Notes: a model not told the origin generated them from the letters alone. DNA of 64,000 nt from Saccharofermentans sp. (GCA_024691325.1 JAILNR010000008.1:53488-117487); one strand, 5' to 3'. Shown: positions 24,999 to 34,559, numbered from the stretch's first letter. A program made the numbers and translations.

Positions 24999-27251
24999 TT
25001 AAGCGGGTTGGTCAACCGGAACTTCAGTCGGCGAGGTATCCACGGGGTCCACAGGCGCTGTTTCAGGAGCAGGAGCCGCGGTCTCAGCCGGCACAGACGC
25101 ATTAGTCTCAGCCGGTACCGCATCCGACGGCACCGTATCAGTCGCAGCGCTTCCGTCCTCGGGAGTCTCGTCATAAACTCGGACCGGTTCTCTCGCGATT
25201 ACTTCCGCGGTCAGATCGCCGTTCGGATCGCCGAACAAATAGTTATAGAAATTAGACGACAATACGCCCCTGCAAAAATTAACTCTGTTTGCGACTATCG
25301 TGCGGACGGCATCAACATATCCGTCGGGAATATCCGCATCCGGATCATTAGGCGTAAATGTACCGGACGAACTTATATAGGTTCCGAGATCAGTCCTCCA
25401 GTCGTAGCTTGCGTTAAACGATATCGCCATCTCATCCGACAGTACATCACGGCCCGGAAGAAGTCTTGAATCGTATTCAACTCCGAACAGATTAAGAAGT
25501 GTCGGCAGCATATCGATCGACGTTGTAGGTGAATCGATTATTATCGGATCCTCATCCTCGAGGCAGCCGCACCACAGTATAAGCCTGTTGTGATCTCTCT
25601 CGATTGTGTTCGTTACTTCATAACCGTAAAGCTCGGATAAATAATGCATATAACCCGCATCCGAATCTCTGTCGAGTCCGTAAGGATAGTGGTCAGCGCA
25701 GATGGCGATAACCGTATCGTCCTCGATGCCTGCCGCCTCAAGCTGCCCGACAAGATACTCGAGTGCACGGTCAAGTTCGATCTGGCAGGCAATATAAGCA
25801 CGTACAGGCTCGGAGCAGATACCGTCAAGCGATGCGGTCTCATCCCAGTGAAGTCTGCTCATCGCATTCGCACCGCGGCTGTAGTTACTGTGTCCGCTTA
25901 CGGACATGTAATAGATGTTAAAAGGCTGATGGTTGATATACCCGGGAACCGTCGCTTCCATAAGCTGCAAATCGCTTTCCGGCCACACGGGATCGATATA
26001 AGATTCGAGTCCGTTACCCCAGCCCGTAAAGCCTTCCGAGTAGCCGAGCAGGTTATGCGTGACATTACGCGTGTAGAACTGGTAATCGTTATTATGGAAA
26101 GCCGCTCCGTAATAGCCTCTCATGTTAAGCTGCTGAGACATCGTAAGATAAGTGTTTCCCCTTGCCGTCATGTGATAGAACGACACGCCGCCGTCCATCG
26201 GAAGAAGGCCGAAGATGTGTGAGAACTCGCCTCCGATAGTACCCGCCGTCGCAGGCACATAAGAATCGTTAAAGTTGATTCCTCTCGTTGCAAGCCTGTA
26301 CAAAGTCGGTGTAAGCTCAGGGTCTATCGCCTCCGCCGTGAAAGCTTCCGCCGTTATCATGATAAGATTCTTCCCCTCGAAAAGCCCCGTGTACTGATTC
26401 GTCATCGTGGGCTCCAAAGAAGCGCAGTACTCGGCAAGCGAAGCTATCGTTCCCGACTCAGTCTGAGCAATCCCTTCAAAGTCGATATCCATAACATGGG
26501 GTACGGGAACCGGTGTAGGAGTAGGCGTGGGAGTCGGTGTCGCACCCGGAACCGTAGGTACCGGAACGGGTGTCGGTGTGGGCGTTGCCGTCGGCAACAC
26601 GACCGGCACATCCACCGTCTCGAAGCCGATGTTATCGGCACCGTTAATAAGAGACTTGATATCAAGACCGATCGCCTCGTAAAGTCCGAACTCAGATGCC
26701 GCGTTATTAAAACTGTATTCTTTACCGTGTAATGCTGACTTTGCATCGCTTGTCGAGATGATGATCACATTCGTAAAGAAGGACACGGGGATAAGCACCG
26801 CCATGAGTCCTATCTTCCAGCTGTCCGGACGCTTAAGATCAACCTTATGGATGATAACTCTTATCACATAAACCAAAGTCGGAAGAAGAAACAGGAAGAT
26901 ATGTCCTATTCCGCTTTTGCTTAATATCAGACTCTTTATAGTGGAAGCAAATCCCGTAAGTGCATCCTCGCCTCCGAAGAAGACGGTGTGAAGATCGTAT
27001 AAAGTCTTAAACTGCATCGCGATAAAAAACTCTATGAGAAACGGCAAAGCAGCGATAACCCTGACCGCGATCCCGGCCGCAATCCTCACCTTCCCCTTAA
27101 ACGCCTGAAGCAAAAGACAGACGGGAAGTCCGATGTAAAGCGAGCTTAAGATGACATGGATTACCGACGAAGAGAACCCAGGTCCGAAGGCCGAGAACCC
27201 GAATACCAGTTCGTAGTAGAAAAGAACTAATGCAAACTCAGCCGCGAGCAT
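24999..27251 (-). CDS. LtaS-like membrane sulfatase-fold enzyme
   Basis: A 750-residue protein of the alkaline-phosphatase superfamily resembling lipoteichoic-acid synthase / phosphoglycerol transferase. About five N-terminal transmembrane helices (1-185) are followed by a Thr-Pro-rich linker (about 222-252). The extracellular catalytic domain has metal-binding Glu in MITAEAF, the catalytic-Thr region ATAGTIGGEFS, MSVSGHSNY and ICADHYPYG. The tail after about 690 is Pro/Ala/Glu-rich and disordered. It should transfer a phosphoglycerol-type group to an envelope polymer or lipid. Its ATG overlaps the end of the esterase gene by 14 bases. Confidence 0.85.
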   Translation of the reverse strand: MLAAEFALVLFYYELVFGFSAFGPGFSSSVIHVILSSLYIGLPVCLLLQAFKGKVRIAAGIAVRVIAALPFLIEFFIAMQFKTLYDLHTVFFGGEDALTGFASTIKSLILSKSGIGHIFLFLLPTLVYVIRVIIHKVDLKRPDSWKIGLMAVLIPVSFFTNVIIISTSDAKSALHGKEYSFNNAASEFGLYEAIGLDIKSLINGADNIGFETVDVPVVLPTATPTPTPVPVPTVPGATPTPTPTPTPVPVPHVMDIDFEGIAQTESGTIASLAEYCASLEPTMTNQYTGLFEGKNLIMITAEAFTAEAIDPELTPTLYRLATRGINFNDSYVPATAGTIGGEFSHIFGLLPMDGGVSFYHMTARGNTYLTMSQQLNMRGYYGAAFHNNDYQFYTRNVTHNLLGYSEGFTGWGNGLESYIDPVWPESDLQLMEATVPGYINHQPFNIYYMSVSGHSNYSRGANAMSRLHWDETASLDGICSEPVRAYIACQIELDRALEYLVGQLEAAGIEDDTVIAICADHYPYGLDRDSDAGYMHYLSELYGYEVTNTIERDHNRLILWCGCLEDEDPIIIDSPTTSIDMLPTLLNLFGVEYDSRLLPGRDVLSDEMAISFNASYDWRTDLGTYISSSGTFTPNDPDADIPDGYVDAVRTIVANRVNFCRGVLSSNFYNYLFGDPNGDLTAEVIAREPVRVYDETPEDGSAATDTVPSDAVPAETNASVPAETAAPAPETAPVDPVDTSPTEVPVDQPA

Positions 27252-28128
27252 TTTCGATAATAAGATTTAATGCCGTGTGGGATTCCTGCCAGCCCGGATC
27301 GGAGATGGCAAATACATGTGTCGCGAGTTTGGTCTCAGACGAGATAGCGTCAAAGAACTTCACAGGGATGCCTTCCCCTTCGAGGAAGTCTCTCATCTTC
27401 ACGTTAACGTCGTGAAGGAAGTCTTTGTCCCCTGTGATGAGACAAGTGCGTGGAAATCCCGTGCGTCTTATTATCTCTTTGGTGTCGTAGATATAGGAGG
27501 GAAGTTCAGCCTCTCCCTCTTCCTTGCCAAACGGTCTCTCGAAATAAATTGAAGGGAAAGAGTTCCTCTCTCCTTCATAGATACCGCAGATCGATGCGAG
27601 CGAGAGTGCTTCCGTATCAGATTCAATGGTAATGTTCATGTCCTTCCTGACAGACTCGCTCCTTAACAGGCACGCGAGAAGAACAACGAGATATCCGCCT
27701 GCGGAATCACCTACAAGATGTACCTTCCTTATACCTCTGTCGCGTGCGAGAAAATCGATCGCGGTACAAAGGTCGTTTGCAACACCAATGAGAGTTTTTT
27801 CCGGCATATGATGATAGTTAACGTTTACAACCGGCATTCCGGAGAATACCGCAAGAGTCATACCGAAGCACTTATCAAGCTCCTTGCTTCCATAAACGAA
27901 AGCGCCGCCGTGCACGAGGAAGAATGCCTCGTCACCCACTTCGATTCCTCTTCTTGTATAGATATCGAGTTTGTTTTCAGGGATATCGGTATCGGCATAG
28001 AGAATATCGCACTCTGTGTCACAGTCACGCGGAAGCTGCTCCATCTCCAGACGCATCTTATCCGTTCTGGTCGCGCCCTTGATGAACTCCTTCCTTGCCT
28101 TATCGGCGATAAGCCTCTCGATGATCAT
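27238..28128 (-). CDS. Alpha/beta hydrolase, HSL-type esterase
   Basis: A 296-residue cytosolic esterase. The oxyanion-hole motif is HGGAFVYG and the nucleophile elbow GDSAGGYL. The Asp of the triad is probably in ITGDKDFLHD and the His in ATHVFAIS. This is the hormone-sensitive-lipase (BD-FAE / alpha/beta hydrolase-3) arrangement. No signal peptide. It shares an operon with the LtaS-like gene. The substrate is unknown; short-chain acyl esters are usual for the family. Confidence 0.82.
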   Translation of the reverse strand: MIIERLIADKARKEFIKGATRTDKMRLEMEQLPRDCDTECDILYADTDIPENKLDIYTRRGIEVGDEAFFLVHGGAFVYGSKELDKCFGMTLAVFSGMPVVNVNYHHMPEKTLIGVANDLCTAIDFLARDRGIRKVHLVGDSAGGYLVVLLACLLRSESVRKDMNITIESDTEALSLASICGIYEGERNSFPSIYFERPFGKEEGEAELPSYIYDTKEIIRRTGFPRTCLITGDKDFLHDVNVKMRDFLEGEGIPVKFFDAISSETKLATHVFAISDPGWQESHTALNLIIENARG

Positions 28129-28239
28129 TTCCCCTGATTAACTCCTGATAAAATATACAACGCATAGGATAATATAATATGCTGTTTATTAAATCAATTC
28201 GAAATATTTTACACTTTTGTGATTGAGGTTTGTTACTCG

Positions 28240-28248
28240 TGCTATAAT
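28240..28248 (+). promoter_or_regulatory. Extended -10 promoter of fumarase operon
   Basis: TGCTATAAT, a perfect extended -10 without a good -35, 36 bases before the ATG; ACGGAGG is the ribosome site. Confidence 0.65.
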
Positions 28249-28284
28249 TAAACAGATTTTCAAATTCCGTACGGAGGTTTTTCT

Positions 28285-29184
28285 ATGCACGATGAAAAGA
28301 TTATAGATCAGCTCTCTGACCTGGTATCTTCTTTTATCTGCTATGCTGGTTCACATCTTCCCGATGATGTAGATGCAAAGCTTAAGGAGATGGCAAAGGT
28401 AGAGACTGAGGGATTTGCCCCCACGATTTACAAGGCTATGGCCGACAATATGGAACTCGCTAACGAGCTTAAGCGTCCTTCATGCCAGGACACAGGTATC
28501 ATCCAGTTCTTCGCTAAGGTCGGAACAAACTTCCCTTATCAGAATGAACTCCCCGAAGCATTGGAGAAGGCTGTTCTTAAGGCAACAGAGCGTGCTCCTT
28601 TGAGACATAACGCAGTTCAGGTATTCGATGAGATCAACACAGGCAACAACGTTGGTGTCCGTGTACCGTGGATCGATTGGGAGATCGTTCCCGACAGAGA
28701 CGATATCGAGCTTTATGTTTACATGGCAGGCGGCGGATGCTCACTGCCCGGTATGGCTAAGGTTTTGATGCCTCTCGAGGGCTACGAAGGTATCGTAAAG
28801 ATCATTTTCGATCAGATGACATCTTATGGTGTTAACGCATGTCCTCCGGTTCTTCTCGGTGTAGGTATCGCAGGTTCCGCTGAGGTTGCTGCCAAGCTTT
28901 CCAAGAAGGCTCTCCTGCGTCCTGTAGGATCTCATAATGAGAATCCCAAGGCTGCAATGATGGAAGAAGAGCTTGAGAAGGGATTGAACGAGTTGGGCCT
29001 CGGACCCGGCGGACTTTCCGGTAAGCTTTCCGTTATGGGAGTTAACATTGAGCAGGCTGCACGTCACCCTGCCACACTTGCTGTCGGTATCTCTACAGCA
29101 TGCTGGGCTCACAGAAGAGCTTGCATCAAGATCAATCCCGACTTCACATATGATTTCGTCACGAGCAAAGGAGTTAAGTTATGA
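28285..29184 (+). CDS. Class I fumarase / tartrate dehydratase, alpha subunit
   Basis: A 299-residue subunit of an iron-sulfur hydro-lyase (TtdA/FumA N-terminal type). The three cluster cysteines are expected in KRPSCQDTG, GGGCSLPGM and ACPPVLLGVG. It forms a heterodimer with the product of the next gene, whose ATG overlaps its stop (ATGA). As a 4Fe-4S enzyme it is oxygen-sensitive, in keeping with an anaerobe. It interconverts fumarate and malate, or acts on tartrate; sequence alone does not separate the two. Confidence 0.92.
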   Translation: MHDEKIIDQLSDLVSSFICYAGSHLPDDVDAKLKEMAKVETEGFAPTIYKAMADNMELANELKRPSCQDTGIIQFFAKVGTNFPYQNELPEALEKAVLKATERAPLRHNAVQVFDEINTGNNVGVRVPWIDWEIVPDRDDIELYVYMAGGGCSLPGMAKVLMPLEGYEGIVKIIFDQMTSYGVNACPPVLLGVGIAGSAEVAAKLSKKALLRPVGSHNENPKAAMMEEELEKGLNELGLGPGGLSGKLSVMGVNIEQAARHPATLAVGISTACWAHRRACIKINPDFTYDFVTSKGVKL

Positions 29185-29792
29185 GTATTTGGCATTTGAC
29201 CACACCTGTAACGGATGAGGATATCGAGAAGATCCATATCGGCGACGTAATCTACCTTACAGGCGATATCACAACAGGAAGAGACGACGTTCACCACAGA
29301 GTCGTTGTTCAGGGAAGAGAGTGTCCTGTAGACCTTAAGGGCGCAGCTGTTTTCCACGCAGGTCCTATCATGAAGAAGGTCAGCGAAGATAAGTGGAAGT
29401 GTGTTGCAGTCGGACCTACAACATCCATGAGAATGGAGAAGGCCGAGAAGGAATTCCTCGCTGCTACAGGCGTTAAGATCGTTATCGGCAAGGGCGGCAT
29501 GGGCCCTAAGACAACTGAGGGCTGTAAGGAGTCCAAGGCTGTTCACACTATCTTCCCCGGCGGATGCGCAGTTGTTGCTGCAGAGTGCATCGAGGATGTT
29601 GAAGGTGTTGAGTGGCTCGACCTCGGAATGCCTGAAGCTATGTGGAAGTTCAAGGCTAAGGAATTCGGACCTTTGATCGTATCTATCGACTGCCACGGCG
29701 GCAACCTGATCGACGACAACAAGGTCAAGTTCAACGAGCGTAAGGAGAAGCTCGTTCCTGAGATTTCTGAGAAAGTTCAGTTCATGCATTAA
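29181..29792 (+). CDS. Class I fumarase / tartrate dehydratase, beta subunit
   Basis: A 203-residue partner of the alpha subunit (FumA C-terminal / TtdB type). Typical segments are GDVIYLTGDITTGRD, AGPIMKK, the substrate-binding SMRMEKAEKEFLAATG and GKGGMGPKT. The coupling to the alpha gene by an ATGA overlap ensures equal synthesis. Its stop TAA overlaps the ATG of the downstream HAD gene (TAATG). Confidence 0.92.
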   Translation: MSIWHLTTPVTDEDIEKIHIGDVIYLTGDITTGRDDVHHRVVVQGRECPVDLKGAAVFHAGPIMKKVSEDKWKCVAVGPTTSMRMEKAEKEFLAATGVKIVIGKGGMGPKTTEGCKESKAVHTIFPGGCAVVAAECIEDVEGVEWLDLGMPEAMWKFKAKEFGPLIVSIDCHGGNLIDDNKVKFNERKEKLVPEISEKVQFMH

Positions 29793-30478
29793 TGTTCCCT
29801 TTTCTTTCTGAACTCAAGGGAAAAGCTGACGCTTTAATTTTTGATGTAGACGGTACCCTGCTTGATTCCATGACAGTGTGGAATCAGGCGGATACCGTTT
29901 TTCTTAACTCGAGAGGATTTGAAGTAACTTCCGACTACACGGACTACGTCAAATCCGTTCGCATAGAAGACGCTGCAAGATACACTAAGGAGCGCTTTGA
30001 TCTTCCCGATTCCGTCGAGGATATAATGAACGAGTGGAATGCATTCGTTAACGGTTCTTACGCGCTTCACGTGCTTCTTAAGGACGGTGCTCTTTCCTAT
30101 CTTCGAAAAGCACGCGCTATGGGATTCAAGACCGCATGTGCGACTGCGCTTACAAAGCCTAACCTTTTTGCCGCCTTCGACCGCATCGGAATCCACGACC
30201 TTTTTGATGAAATAGTCACACTTGAAGATCTTCCCGGAGCCCCAGATAAGAGTGACCCGCACATCTATCTTCATGTAGCCGGACTGCTTCACGCGGCGCC
30301 TGACCGCACCCTTATTTTCGAAGATGTTCCTGCGGCTTTGGAGGGAGCTAAGAAAGGCGGCTTCATGACGTGTGCTGTTTATGATCCTGTCGGAGCCGGC
30401 TCAGAAGAATCCTGGGAGAAGATGAAAAGCGCCGCCGACTATAGTTTTGAAGGCTGGGATGAACCCCTCAAAAATTAA
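29792..30478 (+). CDS. HAD-superfamily phosphatase
   Basis: A 228-residue HAD hydrolase, subfamily IA. Motif I is FDVDGTLLDS with the nucleophile and acid Asp, motif II is the Thr in CATALTKP, and the C-terminal motif is LIFEDVPAALEGA. A helical cap lies between motif I and II. It resembles phosphoglycolate phosphatase and beta-phosphoglucomutase relatives. It is translationally coupled to fumarase beta (TAATG) and has no ribosome site of its own, so the operon link is firm, but the substrate is unknown. Confidence 0.85.
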   Translation: MFPFLSELKGKADALIFDVDGTLLDSMTVWNQADTVFLNSRGFEVTSDYTDYVKSVRIEDAARYTKERFDLPDSVEDIMNEWNAFVNGSYALHVLLKDGALSYLRKARAMGFKTACATALTKPNLFAAFDRIGIHDLFDEIVTLEDLPGAPDKSDPHIYLHVAGLLHAAPDRTLIFEDVPAALEGAKKGGFMTCAVYDPVGAGSEESWEKMKSAADYSFEGWDEPLKN

Positions 30479-30511
30479 TGCTTTGTTCATGTTTATATAA
30501 AAGAAATAAAG

Positions 30512-30517
30512 TATATT
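30512..30517 (+). promoter_or_regulatory. -10 element six bases before GGDEF-EAL gene
   Basis: TATATT, then AGTTTC, then the ATG. A weak TGTTTA -35 lies 16 bases upstream. No ribosome site, so the mRNA is probably leaderless. Confidence 0.45.
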
Positions 30518-30523
30518 AGTTTC

Positions 30524-32362
30524 ATGGATTATGATGCCAGGAATATTTTCTCGCGCGGTCGTGCCAAGTTCACGATCATGTGCATGATCTATGCAGTCCT
30601 TTTTATCAGCGGACTGTTTCTTCAGCGTTTTTTCTTTATAGGTTACGCGAGATTCATCATATCCATTTTCCTCATCATATTCAGTTTCCTTATTAACCTG
30701 TCGTTCGGACTTCCGGGATACTGGTTATCGACTGCGCTTACGATAGTCCAGCTGTTCCTTTACATGTCTATGTTCGCACACAGGTACGACGAGGAGACTT
30801 TGGTCCTTATCGCGCTGTCTTTGTTGTCCGTGCTGCTGCACACGATGTTTATATTCTTTATAACGCGCATTGAGGGCAAGCTCGGAGCTCTTGATAAGAA
30901 GCTTTCCGAGGAGAAGACGAAGAGGATCAATTACGAGACGACGGCAATGATCGAGAGAGTCATGACCACCCGTCCCGGTACCATCGTAAGACATGAGGAT
31001 ATCCGCGATAAATCAGGTTACACCGAGGCTGTCGAGACGAGCCGCAACAAAGCTATCGACCCTCTCACGACGCTCCCTAACAGACACATGTTAAGCGAGC
31101 AGGCGGAGATCAAGATCCTCGAATATAAGCAGGCCTATCAGGACGCTGCCGACAGCGGTGCGGTTTGCAATATCAATCCTATCTACACGCTCTATCTGAC
31201 AGTCGCTGACCCCGTAAGGTTCTCGCAGGACAACGGTCATATCGTCGTTGACCTGTTCATCCAGACGATGGCTCACAGACTGCGTGAGGCAGCTAACGAG
31301 AAGGACTTCATTGGAAGAATCGCCAACAACGAGTTTGCCATCATAACAACGAGACTCGAAGACGATACACAGGTACTCCGCTACGCGATCGACCTCGCGA
31401 AAGCTCTTCAGGAAGAAAGCGAAGGCAGATTCTACGCAGGCATCGCACAGTACCCCAGAGACGCGATCTATGCGGGCGAGCTCATCCAGCACGCTGAGTC
31501 TGCCATGTATGCCGCTATAAACGAGAACACAGACGCTAAGATCTACGAGCCTTCGAAGAATGAATCAAGAACAACCTTCCTCGAGGACATGACGATCGAC
31601 GAGATAAAAGTTCTCCTCGATAAGGCATTCGATAATCATGAGATATTCATGGTTTATCAGCCCAGATTCGATGCCGGTATGAAGCTTACGGGATTCGAGG
31701 CATTCGTGCGCTGGGAGGATCCGAAGCACGGTATCGTGGACACAAGAGACTTCCTGTTCTATGCGGACAAGACAGGCCACATCTACCAGATCGCCGAGTT
31801 CTCATTGAGACAGGCATTCGAGACGCTTGCTCTTATCAACGATATCGATCATAACCTGACGATGACAGTCAATCTGTCTACGACACAGCTTCATACACCT
31901 GACATTAAGTACGAGCTGTTTACGGAAGCACAGAAGACCGGATGCGATCTTACAAACCTCATCGTTGACGTTCCGTCTGACGGCGTCTCTATCAATGTGC
32001 GTGAGGTTCAGAATACTCTCGATGCATTTGCTTCTTCGGGTATAACGATGGCGCTTGATAACTTCGGCCGCGGATACTCGTCATTGAGCAGCATCCCGCT
32101 TCTTCCCATCTCTCTTGTTAAGCTCGACGGCAACTTCACTTCAGACCTTAAGGAAGGAACATCACACGACATCCTGACCCGTTCGATCATAGAACTTTTG
32201 CAGGAGCTTGATATCCCCGTTGATGCTACCAATGTTCAGTCCAAGGAGCAGTTCGAGAAGCTTAAAGAATACGGTTGTACGTTCTTCCAGGGTAAGTTCC
32301 TTAACGAGCCGATCCGTAAGGATAAGATCGTCGATTACATCAAAAGCTTATCCAAGACCTGA
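30524..32362 (+). CDS. Membrane protein with degenerate GGDEF and EAL domains
   Basis: A 612-residue c-di-GMP-type protein: about four N-terminal helices (1-115), a coiled linker, a GGDEF-like domain (about 175-335) and an EAL-like domain (about 360-605). The GGDEF signature reads GRIANNEF (near 264), so cyclase activity is unlikely. In the EAL domain Glu of EAF, Asn of VNLS and Lys of VKLD are kept. DDFG has become DNFG (near 511) and the Glu-bearing AEGVE loop ATNVQ (near 567), so phosphodiesterase activity is also doubtful. A c-di-GMP receptor or dimerisation role is inferred. The end overlaps convergent maf by 28 bases. Confidence 0.85.
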   Translation: MDYDARNIFSRGRAKFTIMCMIYAVLFISGLFLQRFFFIGYARFIISIFLIIFSFLINLSFGLPGYWLSTALTIVQLFLYMSMFAHRYDEETLVLIALSLLSVLLHTMFIFFITRIEGKLGALDKKLSEEKTKRINYETTAMIERVMTTRPGTIVRHEDIRDKSGYTEAVETSRNKAIDPLTTLPNRHMLSEQAEIKILEYKQAYQDAADSGAVCNINPIYTLYLTVADPVRFSQDNGHIVVDLFIQTMAHRLREAANEKDFIGRIANNEFAIITTRLEDDTQVLRYAIDLAKALQEESEGRFYAGIAQYPRDAIYAGELIQHAESAMYAAINENTDAKIYEPSKNESRTTFLEDMTIDEIKVLLDKAFDNHEIFMVYQPRFDAGMKLTGFEAFVRWEDPKHGIVDTRDFLFYADKTGHIYQIAEFSLRQAFETLALINDIDHNLTMTVNLSTTQLHTPDIKYELFTEAQKTGCDLTNLIVDVPSDGVSINVREVQNTLDAFASSGITMALDNFGRGYSSLSSIPLLPISLVKLDGNFTSDLKEGTSHDILTRSIIELLQELDIPVDATNVQSKEQFEKLKEYGCTFFQGKFLNEPIRKDKIVDYIKSLSKT

Positions 32363-32934
32363 GACAGCTTACGCGCGGGTAATCCCACAACATTAAAATA
32401 ATCACCTTCAACAGTCTCAACAAGGAGTGCGCCTCCCTGCTGGATTCCGTATGCTCCAGCCTTATCGTATGGCTCATCTGTGTTGATATATCTCTCGATA
32501 AGATCCGTCTGGTATTTATCCAGATCTCCGAATCTTACCTTGGTGGTATCGGTAAATACATCTTCTGTCCGGGAAGTCTTAACACACACTCCCGTTATGA
32601 CCTCGTGAGTCTTGCCCGAGAGCATCGTCAGCATTCTTCTGGCATCAGCCTTATCTGCGGGCTTGCCAAGTATCTGTCCGTCGCACACAACCGAAGTGTC
32701 CGCACCTATAACGATGTACTCATCCTTCTGTCCGTCAGGCAATGCGTTAAATACCGCTTCCGCTTTCTTTAACGCAAGCTGCTTCTGCACTTCGTCAGCA
32801 CTGCCGCCTGCCCCGAGAACATCGTCTTCTATCGCGCGCTCATCCACATCCTCGCTTCTTATCTCGAAGTCGGTTGTGATGAGGCTTAAGATCTCTTTTC
32901 GCCTGGGTGATTTACTTGCAAGTATTATTTTCAT
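32335..32934 (-). CDS. maf: Maf-type nucleotide pyrophosphatase
   Basis: A 199-residue house-cleaning pyrophosphatase that hydrolyses non-canonical or methylated nucleoside triphosphates. The N-terminal LASKSPRRKEIL, the catalytic Asp in GADTSVVCDG, ILGKP, and YDKAGAYGIQ are all present. Length is normal. There is no ribosome site; an extended -10 (TGATACAAT) ends six bases before the ATG. Confidence 0.93.
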   Translation of the reverse strand: MKIILASKSPRRKEILSLITTDFEIRSEDVDERAIEDDVLGAGGSADEVQKQLALKKAEAVFNALPDGQKDEYIVIGADTSVVCDGQILGKPADKADARRMLTMLSGKTHEVITGVCVKTSRTEDVFTDTTKVRFGDLDKYQTDLIERYINTDEPYDKAGAYGIQQGGALLVETVEGDYFNVVGLPARKLSQVLDKLLM

Positions 32935-32940
32935 GCGACT

Positions 32941-32949
32941 ATTGTATCA
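32941..32949 (-). promoter_or_regulatory. Extended -10 promoter of maf
   Basis: TGATACAAT on the minus strand, directly after the terminator of the upstream gene and six bases before the maf ATG. Confidence 0.55.
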
Positions 32950-32955
32950 CGACAC

Positions 32956-32993
32956 AAAAAGAGGGATGCACGAAACCCCTCAGTGCATCCCTC
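32956..32993 (-). terminator. Terminator of epimerase-like gene
   Basis: Perfect 11-bp stem GAGGGATGCAC / GTGCATCCCTC followed on the minus strand by TTTTTGTG. Confidence 0.92.
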
Positions 32994-33034
32994 TCTCTCC
33001 AGAGTTGAATTATTGAAAATAAAACCTGTCCTGA

Positions 33035-34447
33035 TTAAAACTGGTCGTCTCCAACGATTTCTTCTTCTGTAATTTCATCCTTCTGCGCGGCAGCCTTCTC
33101 GGCATCACGCTTGGCCTTTGCCTCTTCCATTGCAGCTGCTACTGACAAGCCTGACAACAAAGACTCCCCTGCGGGCTTCTCCTCAGGCTTCTTCATGTTC
33201 GCAACTACTTCATTCATTTCTTCTCTTTGCTTAGCGGCATCGATCTTAGCCTGTACGCGCGCTCTTGCAGCAGCCGCAGCAGCCGCTCTCTTCTCGGCAT
33301 CCTCACCGGACTGGGCAGCTCTCGCAGCAGACTCCTCCGCCCTCTTCAATACAGCCTCTGATACCTTACTCGTCTCCTCGGCAGACTTCGCCTCGGCAGA
33401 ATCTCTTGCTGCCTCAGCTGCCGCAGCAACCTTCTCGAAATCAACCTTATCAGGCTGTACTCCGTTACCGGGGCGCTTGAGAACGTCAGTAAGAGACTCG
33501 CTTACCTTACGCACTTCACTGTCAGGGATAAGTCCGTTGACCGTGCTCTCATAATTCTTATCAGGACTGTTCATGAACAGTGCATAGACTTCCTTCGGAT
33601 TGTCCTTCTTGGTGATCCTGTAGAACGTATCGACGAACTTGGCCATCGTCTTACCCTGTGTCCACTTAGGCATCTCCTTGACCTGCTCGGTACCGGATGT
33701 CTGGGATACTTCAGCGAAGAAGTCCTGTGCGGACTTGTACTCACCGTTCAGGATATAAGCACCGCCGGGTTCACCATTCTCACAAACAGAAACGAGTGCT
33801 GTTGCAACGTTACGTACATCTACGAATGCGTGACCGCCTGCTACGGTCGATACCTTGTTCTCGAGATACTTTCTTAAGATCCTGTTCATGTCATAGTCCT
33901 CGGAGAAACCGGGACCGATGATAAATGTGGGAAGAAGGATGGAGGCATTGAACTTGTTAAGAGCAACCTTACTCATAAGGTACTCGGATGCCTCTGCCTT
34001 CGTGCTCGCATAGTCGCCCTCTGCTTCCTTCCTGTCGAAGTGTACCTTCTCACCTGACAATGCGGAATCGGGGTCAAGAGCGTATGCTGATCCAAGGAAA
34101 ACAAAGCGTCCGATCTTGGAACGCATCGCCATATCGATCAAATTCTCTGCACCGGCAACATTAACACGGCGCATCTCAAGATTCTTATTATTGGAAATAG
34201 AAACAATCTCTTCCGTATGAATAACGGCAGAGCGTCTCGGATCTTCAACTGTGAGGAATTCTTTAAGTGAATCCTTATCAAAAATCACTCCCTCGGAGAT
34301 CTCTGCGCCCATTCCCTTGAGCAGCGAAGAATCAGTTTCAGGAGGTACCAACACACGGACGGAACATCCTTCAGACAACAACAACTGAACTACCAGTCTT
34401 CCTACCGGATCCTTTGCACCGGTTACAAGGTATTTATCGTACAGCAT
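33035..34447 (-). CDS. NAD-epimerase/SDR protein with coiled-coil tail
   Basis: A 470-residue protein. Residues 1 to about 290 form an extended short-chain dehydrogenase/epimerase domain: TGAKDPVGR at 9-17 replaces the usual TGATGxxG (middle Gly is Asp), GSAYAL carries Ser120 and YASTK gives Tyr146 and Lys150, so the catalytic triad is kept. From about 335 the chain is Ala/Glu/Lys-rich coiled coil, much like the protein encoded at 12891-14111, ending in an acidic EEEIVGDDQF. It is not a normal member because of this tail. Substrate unknown. It is monocistronic, ending at a strong terminator. Confidence 0.78.
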   Translation of the reverse strand: MLYDKYLVTGAKDPVGRLVVQLLLSEGCSVRVLVPPETDSSLLKGMGAEISEGVIFDKDSLKEFLTVEDPRRSAVIHTEEIVSISNNKNLEMRRVNVAGAENLIDMAMRSKIGRFVFLGSAYALDPDSALSGEKVHFDRKEAEGDYASTKAEASEYLMSKVALNKFNASILLPTFIIGPGFSEDYDMNRILRKYLENKVSTVAGGHAFVDVRNVATALVSVCENGEPGGAYILNGEYKSAQDFFAEVSQTSGTEQVKEMPKWTQGKTMAKFVDTFYRITKKDNPKEVYALFMNSPDKNYESTVNGLIPDSEVRKVSESLTDVLKRPGNGVQPDKVDFEKVAAAAEAARDSAEAKSAEETSKVSEAVLKRAEESAARAAQSGEDAEKRAAAAAAARARVQAKIDAAKQREEMNEVVANMKKPEEKPAGESLLSGLSVAAAMEEAKAKRDAEKAAAQKDEITEEEIVGDDQF

Positions 34448-34559
34448 AAACTACGTACCCCGCTTATTTTTTGTCGTAGTGAAACCGACACTATTATTTT
34501 ATTTAATTGGCATATGAAATTAAAGTTCATAATGTTAAACTCGTGTAAACAAAAATCTA

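Noticed and set aside
26496..26746. Arg/Pro-rich open frames over a GGTGTAGGAGTAGG-type repeat
   Set aside because: They are shadows of the Thr-Pro linker of the LtaS-like gene.
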